From Deltaproteobacteria bacterium (GTDB lineage: Bacteria > Desulfobacterota > Syntrophia > Syntrophales > UBA8958): 56,580 nucleotides of DNA. The notes under the pieces were generated by a model that worked only from the letters and a program-made list of their open reading frames with translations, ran no database searches and was not told the origin of the DNA. Position numbers and translations under genes: made by a program. Positions 39,594 through 48,283 of this stretch are shown one piece after another. Each line of letters opens with the position of its first letter. The stretch's first letter is position 1. The stretch covers positions 1 to 56,580 of the forward strand of contig JAPLJZ010000012.1 in NCBI GenBank assembly GCA_026388335.1, given 5' to 3'.

Positions 39594-40025
39594 TCAAGAA
39601 GAAATAAATCTTCTTTCCTTGAGAATCTTCAAGGTGTTCCTGGATACAGACATTGTCCGCAAGTCCTCCGGGGAGACCCAGCGGGCATCGAGGGCGTCAT
39701 CGGCGGCCTGTACCTCTCCCGCCACATATTCGGCCTCCATATCGACAACGACGAAATGATACTGAAGTTGATTTTTTGTATCATATTCAAGAAAATCAAA
39801 GGTATAGATTGGGGCGCCCGCCCTGATCTGGATACCGGTTTCTTCAAGAATTTCCCGTTCCGCCCCTCTCTGGAGGGTTTCTCCCAACTCCAGCGATCCG
39901 CCGGGAATCGCCCATAATCCTCTGCCCGGAGCGGCGGCACGCTTCACAAGGAGTACCTTTCCTTCCCTTACGACAATGGCCCCGACGCCTACAATCGGCT
40001 TTTGGGGATACTCACGTTTCGACAT
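39594..40025 (-). CDS. NUDIX hydrolase, ADP-ribose pyrophosphatase-like
   Basis: 143 residues. The NUDIX box is intact (GGSLELGETLQRGAEREI then LEETGI), preceded by VGVGAIVVREGKVLLVKRAA. LWAIPGG and the later WVSPEDLRTM fit the ADP-ribose/NADH pyrophosphatase type, but substrate specificity is not fixed by the box. It overlaps the NRDE gene by 14 bp and lies close to the Sir2 gene, whose product is an O-acyl-ADP-ribose, a known NUDIX substrate. Confidence 0.9.
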   Translation of the reverse strand: MSKREYPQKPIVGVGAIVVREGKVLLVKRAAAPGRGLWAIPGGSLELGETLQRGAEREILEETGIQIRAGAPIYTFDFLEYDTKNQLQYHFVVVDMEAEYVAGEVQAADDALDARWVSPEDLRTMSVSRNTLKILKERRFISS

Positions 40026-40800
40026 TGTTTCCTCCCAGACGAAATGAAAAGCGGGCGGTCATCCAGGCACCGTCATTCCCGTTAAATTGTCGCTCCTCAA
40101 AGAGGACACGGCCAAGATGATCGATCATCAGCACCGTGGAAGATCTTGTTCCATAAACAGGACTGGCGATGAAAACGGACGACAGGATGCGTTCCCATTC
40201 CAGACCGATACCGGTATCCGGCAGTTCGCGATCTTCAGACCGTAAGGGATCAGCCAGCAGATCGAATAAATCCTCGCTCCGGGGCCTGCCCTTCCCTTCC
40301 ACGACCTTGCGGAAGTTCTCCCTGGCCTTCCCGACCTTGGGCCAGGGCGTGTCGAGGAGATGGTTGCTGAGGCCGTGGATGCCGGGGGAAAGTTGAGTAA
40401 CACCCCCGCCCCCGCGATTGGAAAGATAATACAGTCCCGAGTCGTCTCCCAGAATCAGACTGAAGCCGTTATATCGAGAGGCCTCCTTTTGGAGCCGATC
40501 CAGATATTCTCCCGGTCGATCATCACCGGCGAGAAATCCCTTGACCAACCAGCCTCGTGAAGGGGCATTCACCTTAACGGAAAGGGGGTCACGATAATTG
40601 GTCAGGGCAGCCAGACGGCCCTTTTTTGTGATTCCCAGCCAGGTTCCCCCTTCCTTGAGGTCCCGGCCGCCCAGGATATCAGGACGGTCCTGCCAAAAAT
40701 CGGCAGGCAGAGAAGGCCGGTCGTAGAACTCATCCCGGTTAGCCGCCAGAATCAGGGGGAAATCAGAGCGGGTCCGCCAGGAAAGGATAATCAGGCACAT
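40012..40800 (-). CDS. NRDE (TANGO2-type) family protein
   Basis: 262 residues. It opens with Cys2 (MCLIILSWRTRSDFPLILAA) followed by NRDEFYDRPS, the signature that names the family, then ILGGRDLKEGGTWLGITKKG and ALTNYRDP. It is probably an N-terminal-nucleophile-like fold; the human homologue TANGO2 affects Golgi organisation and haem/lipid handling, while the bacterial function is unknown. The start overlaps the Sir2 stop by 10 bp, so the two are translationally coupled. Confidence 0.88.
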   Translation of the reverse strand: MCLIILSWRTRSDFPLILAANRDEFYDRPSLPADFWQDRPDILGGRDLKEGGTWLGITKKGRLAALTNYRDPLSVKVNAPSRGWLVKGFLAGDDRPGEYLDRLQKEASRYNGFSLILGDDSGLYYLSNRGGGGVTQLSPGIHGLSNHLLDTPWPKVGKARENFRKVVEGKGRPRSEDLFDLLADPLRSEDRELPDTGIGLEWERILSSVFIASPVYGTRSSTVLMIDHLGRVLFEERQFNGNDGAWMTARFSFRLGGNNVET

Positions 40801-41585
40801 GAGACTTCCAGTTTTTGCAGAACGGTTACGATGCCGTCCATCACCTCGCCCGCACCGCCGTGGATAACCACATCGGCATTAGCGTCATAGGGGGTTTCCG
40901 TCTTGTTGACAATCACCAGCTTCGCCCCCCCTCCCTTGGCGTATAAGGGGATGTAGGCCGCCGGATAGACGACCAAGGACGAGCCGATGACGAGGAGGAG
41001 GTCACAGTTGCTTGCCGCATAGGTTGCGTCCTTCAGCGTTTGCGGCGGCAGGGACTCTCCGAAAAAGATCACATCCGGCTTCAGAATCCCCTGACAACGA
41101 ACGCAGGCGGGGACCTCCCCGGTCCCACGGAATCTCCCCAGCAGGTCCTCCAAAGGATACCGCTCATAACAATCCAGACACTTGAGCCATTTCATGTTGC
41201 CGTGAAGTTCATATACCTTTTCGGGGCTGTTACCCGCCTTCTGGTGCAGATCATCCACATTCTGGGTGATCACACAGGTCAGTTTCCCGATTGTTTCCAG
41301 CCAGGCGATGGCCTTGTGGGCGGCATTGGGCTGGGCTTGGGCAAAGATCCCCCCCTCAAGGAGAAATTTCCATTGCTTTTTCCGTGTTTCCGGGCTGTAC
41401 AGAAAGCGCTCGATGGTGAAATCGTCGGGATCAAACTTGGACCATAGACCTCCGGGACTGCGGAAATCAGGAATCCCGGACTCCGTACTGACCCCCGCCC
41501 CCGTAAAAACAACGACCTTGCCTGCTTTAGCGATCAACGCAGCCGTCTTGTGAATCTGGTCATGGATCATGGGGGTACGATACAC
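40791..41585 (-). CDS. Sir2-family NAD-dependent protein deacylase
   Basis: 264 residues. VVVFTGAGVSTESGIPDFRS binds NAD, TQNVDDLHQKAG and VYELHGN give the catalytic His, and two Cys pairs (CLDCYERY..., CVRCQG) bind structural zinc. LKPDVIFFGESLP and VIGSSLVVYPAAYIP complete the Rossmann part. It removes acyl groups from lysine using NAD and releases nicotinamide and O-acyl-ADP-ribose. The start is GTG with AGGAG 8 nt upstream, only 11 bp after the OmpA-like gene. Confidence 0.95.
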   Translation of the reverse strand: MYRTPMIHDQIHKTAALIAKAGKVVVFTGAGVSTESGIPDFRSPGGLWSKFDPDDFTIERFLYSPETRKKQWKFLLEGGIFAQAQPNAAHKAIAWLETIGKLTCVITQNVDDLHQKAGNSPEKVYELHGNMKWLKCLDCYERYPLEDLLGRFRGTGEVPACVRCQGILKPDVIFFGESLPPQTLKDATYAASNCDLLLVIGSSLVVYPAAYIPLYAKGGGAKLVIVNKTETPYDANADVVIHGGAGEVMDGIVTVLQKLEVSCA

Positions 41586-41596
41586 TATACAAGCTC

Positions 41597-42715
41597 CTAC
41601 TTCTTGATCGTATATTCGACTGCGGCCTCGACCCGGCGGTTCTTTTGCCGGCCGGCCGCCGTCTTGTTGCTGGCGATTGGTTTGGACATGCCATAACCCT
41701 TTGAAGTTAGATGCGTCTTCTTGACGCCAAAATGCTCGATGATGTACGCTCGCACCGCTTCGGCACGCCGGGCGGAAAGATTCATGTTGTAACCTTTGCC
41801 GCCGACATTATCGGTGTGACCCTCGATTACCATTTTCAACTCCGGGTTAGCCGCCATGACATCGCCAATTTTCTTCAACTCTTGATGATACCTGGGTTTC
41901 ACATCGTATTTATTATAATCGAATTCGATATCTATCTGCACCCGGCCCTTTTCCAGCATTTCCTTCGATACGGAGGCCGCCGCTGTCGCATCCATCTTCT
42001 TAAATGCAAACACCTGCTCCGTACCTTCAGCGCATGCCTGGTTGCTCTTTTCCGACTCCTTGCCCGTAGTGTCCACAGCCGTGACCTGATAACAATATCG
42101 GCCCGCCTCTCTCAGGTCCTTATCGGGAACAGACGTCGCGGCAGTGGAGGTCATCAGGTAGAGACCGTCCCGATACACTTTATATCCCAAGGCACCGTCC
42201 ACAGGATTCCAGCTCAGATTGATCTGAGTTTCCGACGACGCCGTTGCCGTCAGTACGAGTGGTCCCAGCGCCGCCTTGGGAGTTTCCAGTGTCGTTGCAC
42301 AGGCCTGCTTACTCTGTTCCGACTCCTTGCCCGCAGCGTCCACGGACGTGACATGGTAACAATGGCGGGTCGCCCCATTCAACCCGGAGTCTGAGAGATG
42401 GGTGGCAGGATTGGCGGTGAGGTATTTTCCGTCCCGGTAAATCCTGTAGTTTGCAGCCTTCGATACGGCGTTCCAGGACACTTTGATCAGGGAGTCAGAA
42501 ACAGCAGAAGCTGAAATCTCTGTCGGCGCCACTGGGAGCGATAAAGACGACGCCGGGGTTTCCTGGTCGAAAAGACCGCCAAAATCGAATTTCCACGCCA
42601 AATTCATATTTGAATCGATTGTTCTTTCCCCAAGAGGCATTTTGGCAGAGACCCCCGAACAGAGAACAACAAGCAGGAAAAGAGCGCCCATGATAGGGTG
42701 GAACGCTTTTCTCAT
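41597..42715 (-). CDS. OmpA-family protein with two fibronectin type III domains
   Basis: About 372 residues: signal peptide (GALFLLVVLCSGVSA), two fibronectin III-like domains (~50-140 and ~145-235; both contain a 'Y.V..VD..GKESE.S.' core), and a C-terminal OmpA/Pal peptidoglycan-binding domain (~265-370; MVIEGHTDNVGGKGYNMNLS, RRAEAVRAYI, GYGMSKPIASN). The ATG with GAAAGGAG upstream is chosen over an in-frame GTG seven codons earlier. It anchors to peptidoglycan from the outer membrane or periplasm and displays adhesive-type domains. First gene of the leftward operon. Confidence 0.88.
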   Translation of the reverse strand: MRKAFHPIMGALFLLVVLCSGVSAKMPLGERTIDSNMNLAWKFDFGGLFDQETPASSLSLPVAPTEISASAVSDSLIKVSWNAVSKAANYRIYRDGKYLTANPATHLSDSGLNGATRHCYHVTSVDAAGKESEQSKQACATTLETPKAALGPLVLTATASSETQINLSWNPVDGALGYKVYRDGLYLMTSTAATSVPDKDLREAGRYCYQVTAVDTTGKESEKSNQACAEGTEQVFAFKKMDATAAASVSKEMLEKGRVQIDIEFDYNKYDVKPRYHQELKKIGDVMAANPELKMVIEGHTDNVGGKGYNMNLSARRAEAVRAYIIEHFGVKKTHLTSKGYGMSKPIASNKTAAGRQKNRRVEAAVEYTIKK

Positions 42716-42859
42716 ATAAAATACTCCTTTCTTCACAAGAATAATCCTTCCGGGATGGGAAAACCGCCTCGACTATAATCCTTAGCCCCTCTTGAGTCAA
42801 TGGAAATGCTATTGCCTATCGTCTACTTTCTATTGGCTGCTCTCCTCTAAGCTCTCTTC

Positions 42860-42889
42860 TTGACTTTCATGGCGACTTATCCATATATA
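42860..42889 (+). promoter_or_regulatory. Predicted promoter of the diadenylate cyclase gene
   Basis: TTGACT (42860-42865), 18 nt, TATATA (42884-42889), leaving a leader of about 20 nt. An inverted motif ATTGATACTATCAAT follows at the presumed start site (about 42892-42906). Confidence 0.5.
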
Positions 42890-42917
42890 CAATTGATACT
42901 ATCAATCAGGGGCCAGG

Positions 42918-44369
42918 ATGCAGCCGATATTCTCCATCATCAACAATCTCAGAATTCAGGATATTCTTGACATAATCATTGTTTCCCTGATGATCTATGC
43001 CCTCCTCATCTGGTTTAAAGACCGGGCCTCCCGCTTCGTCCTGGTTGGCATCAGCGTGGTCGGCGCCATCTACGTCACAGCGCGTTTCTTCCAGCTCTAC
43101 CTGACCACGGTTGTTCTTCAGGGTTTCTTCGCTATACTGATTTTTGTGCTGGTTGTCATCTTTCAGGAAGACCTGCGCAGGTTCTTCGAACGCCTGGCCA
43201 TTATCGGCCGGTTCGGCAAACAGGTGCGATCCGTCGGCCCTCAACATGAGGAAACGGAAGTGCTTGCGACAACGGCGGCGAACCTCGCCAGAAATCGTAT
43301 CGGCGCCCTGATCGTTCTGGGAGGAGACGACCCGCTGGACAGGCACCTCAGCGGCGGCACAAAACTGGATGGCCTGATCAGTCAGTCCCTCCTCGAAAGT
43401 ATCTTCGACCCCCACTCCCCGGGGCACGACGGCGCCGTCATCATTTACGGGAACCGCATCACCCGTTTTGGCTGCCACCTCCCCCTGTCAACGAATATGG
43501 ACAGGATCGGTGCCACGGGCCTGCGCCATACCGCCGCCGTGGGTCTTGCCGAGCGTTCCGACGCCCTCTGTATCGTCGTATCTGAAGAACGGGGCACAAT
43601 TTCTATCGCCAGGAACGAGAAAATTCAGGCCTTGAGCGGCGCGGCAGCCCTGCAAAACGAATTGGAGACCTTCTATCGGGAAATGTCTCCTGAGAAAGGG
43701 AAGACATCGCGCTTGTCTCAGGAAATCAAGAAGAACACCCGGGAAAAGGTCATCGCCCTGGTGCTGACATGCATCCTGTGGGTTATTTTCGGCTATCAGA
43801 AAGAATCGATCCGCCGCGACTTCCTGATTCCCATTGAATACCCCAGCGTCTCCCGTCAGTACATCCTGGAAGAGCCAAAACTTACGGAAGCAAAAGTGAT
43901 TCTTTCTGGTCCTACCCAGGCATTTCAACTCCTCAACCCGGAAACCCTGAAAATATCGGTGAAATTAGGGGATATTCACGAGGGGAAACAGGCAATCATC
44001 CTCACCCGTGAGATGGTGAAGGCCCCATCCAACCTCACCGTTGTAGCAGTCATCCCCCCGGAGATTACAATTACCGCCTCCCGTTTCGTGTCTGTTTCCA
44101 TCCCCGTTGACGTGCCAACCACGGGAAAGCCCCCCCGGGGAGTCGCCGTCCAGGAAATATCCGTCTCCCCTTCGGCAGTACGGGTCCTCGTCCCCGGCGC
44201 CGCCGCTTCCCAGGGAAAGATCAAGATTCAGACCGAACCGATCGATCTCTCAAAATTGGCCGACCGGACCAGCTTCGAAGTCTCCCTCCGCTATCCGCCG
44301 AATGTCAGGTTCGAGGGCGGTAAGCCGCCCGCCGTAGAGGTAACGATTAAGACGAAGAAAAAGAACTAA
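42918..44369 (+). CDS. cdaA: Membrane diadenylate cyclase (CdaA type) fused to a YbbR domain
   Basis: 483 residues. Three N-terminal membrane segments (~12-80) and the linker IFQEDLRRFFERLA precede the DAC domain (~115-250): LDGLISQSLLESIFDPHSPG, the catalytic DGA at 171-173 (HDGAVIIYGNRI), then GLRHTAAVGLAERSD and VVSEERGTISIA. The usual RHR motif reads Arg203-His204-Thr205. A further membrane helix (~270-290) leads to YbbR-like beta domains (~300-480). In Firmicutes cdaA and the YbbR-type regulator cdaR are adjacent separate genes; here they are one polypeptide. It should make c-di-AMP at the membrane. Its stop overlaps the tamB stop on the other strand by 4 bp. Confidence 0.9.
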   Translation: MQPIFSIINNLRIQDILDIIIVSLMIYALLIWFKDRASRFVLVGISVVGAIYVTARFFQLYLTTVVLQGFFAILIFVLVVIFQEDLRRFFERLAIIGRFGKQVRSVGPQHEETEVLATTAANLARNRIGALIVLGGDDPLDRHLSGGTKLDGLISQSLLESIFDPHSPGHDGAVIIYGNRITRFGCHLPLSTNMDRIGATGLRHTAAVGLAERSDALCIVVSEERGTISIARNEKIQALSGAAALQNELETFYREMSPEKGKTSRLSQEIKKNTREKVIALVLTCILWVIFGYQKESIRRDFLIPIEYPSVSRQYILEEPKLTEAKVILSGPTQAFQLLNPETLKISVKLGDIHEGKQAIILTREMVKAPSNLTVVAVIPPEITITASRFVSVSIPVDVPTTGKPPRGVAVQEISVSPSAVRVLVPGAAASQGKIKIQTEPIDLSKLADRTSFEVSLRYPPNVRFEGGKPPAVEVTIKTKKKN

Positions 44370-47300
44370 TCGAACTCGATCTTGAAAAACAGATCAAGGC
44401 TGCTCTGCTTTCCCGCCTTCGTTTCCACTTCCCAGCGCTTTGTGAAGGAATATTTCATGACGTAGAGGATATCGTCGCTGAACAGGGCTCGCCCCAGACC
44501 GACGTAAAGCTGCGGCGATAAATACTGGCCCACCGTGGAGAGAGAAGTGGTCATATCGGTCCTTCCCTGCTTGGAACGGTTAGGGGAAGTCAATCCCCCG
44601 ATCTCCAGCCCGGCGCTTTTTCTCAGACTGTCTTCGAGACCCACCGACTGTCCCTGGGCAAGGAACATTCCCGCTGATTTCAGTAGTGTCGCGGCCTGGA
44701 TTTTATCGCCGGTGTAACTCGTTCCGAAGACGATATGGGCGAGGACGTCCTGGTCCGACATGGAAGGCACGGAATAGAGGGTCACTATGGGGGTGCGAAT
44801 AGTGCCGGTCACAAGAAAGCCCGCCCGGACATCACCGACCGTCTTGACCGCCAGGATGTCGAGGGAGGCGAGCGGAAAGGGCTTGTCCTTGAAGAAGATA
44901 TGGCCCCTTTCAATAGGAAGTTTGGTATCTGCCGCGTATAGAATTCCCTGGGAAATGTGGATCTCGCCGCGGGTGCGAAGATTGTCCAGAGTTCTGCCGG
45001 CAGCGTTCATCTTGCCGGTAAACTTCCCTTCAATATCCCGGGTTTTCATGAAAACCTTTTCCCCCAGGGTGATGGAGAGATCAATATCCATAACAACAGG
45101 TGAAGATTTCGTTTTTTTTTCTACCCTGTCCATGACCCGGACATCCCGGCTCGTATGGATCATATCGGGTTCTTTGGACTCGGTGTACCGTCCTTCCGGT
45201 ACGTCGATGGCCCCGCGCAGGATCAGGCGCTCAGGGGGGCCCTCGAAAGTGAGCCGGGGATTTGCCATTATTTGGAGCTCCGGAAGATAAGCGGCCTGAA
45301 ACCGCTCCCCGGCCAGGGAACCCTTGACACGTTTTATTTTCCTGTCGCCATACCACAATGTCGTCGTTCCTTTGATACTGCCTGCTCCGGAGCGGGCGGA
45401 TATTTGCTCGACCTCGATCCGATCCTGGTAGAACCTGGCCACAGCGCCCACATCCTCTATGCGGATTCCCGTGGCCAGGATGTAGGCGCCCGCCCGGTCT
45501 AAGCGGACGGTTCCCTGATAGATCGGCGCCTGCCATGATCCGGTCATGGCCAGATCTATGGCAAGCTGTCCGTAGGTTTCCCGAACAGTTCCGGGAAAAA
45601 GGGCGCTAAGCAATCCTTTCTCCCGAAGATCTCCCTTGGCGGCAATGGAAAGAGGGCCTTCTTTGTCTATTTTCAGCGGGATTTGCGCCTTGATCGGCAG
45701 ACTGAATGTGGAGCGGATCTGGCCGTGGTTTGCGAACTTGCTCTCCAGCGTCCCCTGTAGGGCGTCGTCCTGCCAATTCCAGGCAAGGACAAGGCGCTCT
45801 TGGGAAAACTGAACTTTCCCTTTCGGGTAGGCAACGGTCCAGGCTCCTCCCGCAACCGTTGACTGCCCTTTCATGGTAAACCGCTGCTGTGGCAGCAGCC
45901 GGCCTTCCCCCTGTCCGGAGAGACGGCCTTCAGTTTCCAGCGACGGGGGTAGCAAGGGTTTGATAAGTTGAAGATCCATATCCGTAAGGCGCACCTGAAA
46001 GGTCCCTTCCCCGGGAATCGCCCCGGCCGGCGGCGCCGAAGAGGACAATACCGCCGCGACCTTTCCCTTTTCCCCAAAATCGAGGGACTGCCTCATGTCC
46101 AGACCCTTTTCATCCCACCGGATGCGGGTCTGGCCCTCCCGAATGGGCAACTTCCACGTCCCGTGCAATATTTCTCCCTTGACCATCGCCATCCCTGACA
46201 GCCGAAATGGTCCCTTTCCCGGCCACTCAATACGCATCTGCCCGTTGGTCTTACCTTCCATCTCCGTGCCCGCGGCAAGAAGATTCACCCGGCCAAGCTG
46301 GAGATCCCGCCATACGGCCGAAAGGAACTCCTGCTTTTTTTGACCATCCATACGGGCGGCCAATTCCAATTGTTCACCCTGTCGTCCCGTCAAAAGAAGC
46401 GGGGCGAGGGACATGGCATGTCCTGTGGTAACAATGTCCGCCGGCTTGACAATGGTCAAGGGGCCAAAGCGTTTGCTGTCCCAAAGGACATCCTGAATTA
46501 TTCCGGTCCAGACCGCCTGCTGATACGAACCGGCAGCCTGAATGCGCAATCCATTCTCCGGGCTCGTGACCAGCAGATCTGCACGGTGCCTACTTCTCGT
46601 CCCTCCTACTTTCAGCTCGGCCTGACGCCAGGTCGCCCCCCACAGGAGCATATTTTTCGCCGTCACTTGGGCCTTAAGATCCTTATTCCCATCCTCGGTA
46701 AGGGAAAGATCCGCCGTCAAAGATTCGATCGTTGTATGATCAAAAGCGAGGTCTTTCCCCGCGGCGACGAGATTCCCGGAGAGGAGACGGTTGCGGAACC
46801 GGAACCATCCCTGGCCCTGAAATTGCCCTTCCGCCTTGGGCAGGAGGCGAGAGAGCTTTGTAACTCGCGCCTCATAGAGGATACGGTCCCGCGCATCGCC
46901 CCGGGCGCGGACGTGGAACCCGTCTCCCTGCAAGCTCAGGTCGTCAAGATTGAGGCCTTCGTCTTTCCAGCGGGCGTTAACAGTTCCGATCAACTGCTTA
47001 CCCATCAACTGGCTGCTGAGGAACCGACCTTTCACGGCAGCCTCCACTGAAGCTCCCGGGGGCCGCCGCAAGAATCCCTCCAGGTCCGCATTGATGATGC
47101 CCTTCATTTCCGGCACCGCCCGGGAAGGGTCGATATTTCTTGCCTGGAGCGTTACGGTCGCGGCAAGACCTTTTTCCCAGGTGATATTCATACGGCCTTT
47201 GATGGTCCCTTTGCCAAGGTTCATCCGTAGCTCTTCGATGCTTGCCTGACTTTGATCCCCGGAAAAAACACCGGCGGCCTCTCCCGGTTCCCAGGCGGCA

Positions 47301-48283
47301 AAGTACGGCCGCAGGCGGAATTTCCCTTGATAGGAAGAGAGATTACCCGCGATTTCGACGGCCCCGGTAAGACGGCATTCCATACCAGCCTCACGGGTAA
47401 GGTCGAGGTCCTCGGCCCTCACGACCCCCAGAATAACCGGTACGGCTCGGGAAAAATCGACTTTCCCCTCGCCCTTGATGGCGCCCTTACGTTCTCTTTC
47501 CTCCAGAGAAAGGCTCGTGAAAGCGAGGGCATGGCGATCGACGGAAACGCCGCCTTTAAGGGTGAACCGCTCCTTAAGACCGCCGAAGATTTTTGCCGTG
47601 AATGGTCCGTTGACGTACATCGATCCGGAAGGGGCCCGGAGCCGGGCCTGGAACGCTGTCATTGGCCATGAAGACCCTTTCGGTTCGATCTTGACATCAG
47701 CGGCGAGGAAGGGGCTCATAAGGTGGGTCTGGATGGTTCCCGTCATCTTCCCTGCCTCAGCTTCCACAAGCAGGTCGTGGACGCGGGCAAAACCGTAGGA
47801 GTAGTCAACACGACAATCAGCCTTCTGGATAAGGATCTCCCGGCTCCCGCTCCGGTAGGCAAGCCCCCGAATCTCGAGCTGATCGACACGCCCCTGAAAC
47901 CATGACAGCGCTCCCGGTAATCGGGGCCAGGTCAAGTCAATAGGTTCATCGGGCCGACCATCCTGCAGGGAAACCTCCCTCAAAACCAGCTTAGCCAGCA
48001 CGACCTTTCCCAGGGGGAGCTCCCAGGGCCGCCACTGCACGCTCGCCTTTCCGATCGTAAGCCAATGTCCTTTACTAATACTAATAACCCGCAGGTCCCG
48101 AACGGCAAGTTCCGACGCCAGGGTTCCTGAAATCCCGGCGGTTTCTATCCGGGCGGGAACGAAACGAATGAGGCGGGTGACAAGATATTGCGCCCCGGTC
48201 TCGGTATAGAAAAGCCAGACCACGATTCCAGTAAACACGAGGATCGTGGCAAGAAGGGCAAGGGGTACAATCGCTTTTTTCAT
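44366..48283 (-). CDS. tamB: Translocation and assembly module subunit TamB
   Basis: 1305 residues, close to the E. coli size (about 1260). A single N-terminal signal-anchor (ALLATILVFTGIVVWLFY) is followed by a very long repetitive beta structure, the hydrophobic-groove tube of AsmA/TamB proteins. The C-terminal conserved domain (~960-1305) includes GEIHISQGILYAADTKLPIE and DQDVLAHIVFGTSYTG and ends in FKIEFD. It bridges inner and outer membrane and works with TamA in outer-membrane lipid transport and protein assembly. Its start overlaps the tamA stop by 4 bp. Confidence 0.93.
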   Translation of the reverse strand: MKKAIVPLALLATILVFTGIVVWLFYTETGAQYLVTRLIRFVPARIETAGISGTLASELAVRDLRVISISKGHWLTIGKASVQWRPWELPLGKVVLAKLVLREVSLQDGRPDEPIDLTWPRLPGALSWFQGRVDQLEIRGLAYRSGSREILIQKADCRVDYSYGFARVHDLLVEAEAGKMTGTIQTHLMSPFLAADVKIEPKGSSWPMTAFQARLRAPSGSMYVNGPFTAKIFGGLKERFTLKGGVSVDRHALAFTSLSLEERERKGAIKGEGKVDFSRAVPVILGVVRAEDLDLTREAGMECRLTGAVEIAGNLSSYQGKFRLRPYFAAWEPGEAAGVFSGDQSQASIEELRMNLGKGTIKGRMNITWEKGLAATVTLQARNIDPSRAVPEMKGIINADLEGFLRRPPGASVEAAVKGRFLSSQLMGKQLIGTVNARWKDEGLNLDDLSLQGDGFHVRARGDARDRILYEARVTKLSRLLPKAEGQFQGQGWFRFRNRLLSGNLVAAGKDLAFDHTTIESLTADLSLTEDGNKDLKAQVTAKNMLLWGATWRQAELKVGGTRSRHRADLLVTSPENGLRIQAAGSYQQAVWTGIIQDVLWDSKRFGPLTIVKPADIVTTGHAMSLAPLLLTGRQGEQLELAARMDGQKKQEFLSAVWRDLQLGRVNLLAAGTEMEGKTNGQMRIEWPGKGPFRLSGMAMVKGEILHGTWKLPIREGQTRIRWDEKGLDMRQSLDFGEKGKVAAVLSSSAPPAGAIPGEGTFQVRLTDMDLQLIKPLLPPSLETEGRLSGQGEGRLLPQQRFTMKGQSTVAGGAWTVAYPKGKVQFSQERLVLAWNWQDDALQGTLESKFANHGQIRSTFSLPIKAQIPLKIDKEGPLSIAAKGDLREKGLLSALFPGTVRETYGQLAIDLAMTGSWQAPIYQGTVRLDRAGAYILATGIRIEDVGAVARFYQDRIEVEQISARSGAGSIKGTTTLWYGDRKIKRVKGSLAGERFQAAYLPELQIMANPRLTFEGPPERLILRGAIDVPEGRYTESKEPDMIHTSRDVRVMDRVEKKTKSSPVVMDIDLSITLGEKVFMKTRDIEGKFTGKMNAAGRTLDNLRTRGEIHISQGILYAADTKLPIERGHIFFKDKPFPLASLDILAVKTVGDVRAGFLVTGTIRTPIVTLYSVPSMSDQDVLAHIVFGTSYTGDKIQAATLLKSAGMFLAQGQSVGLEDSLRKSAGLEIGGLTSPNRSKQGRTDMTTSLSTVGQYLSPQLYVGLGRALFSDDILYVMKYSFTKRWEVETKAGKQSSLDLFFKIEFD

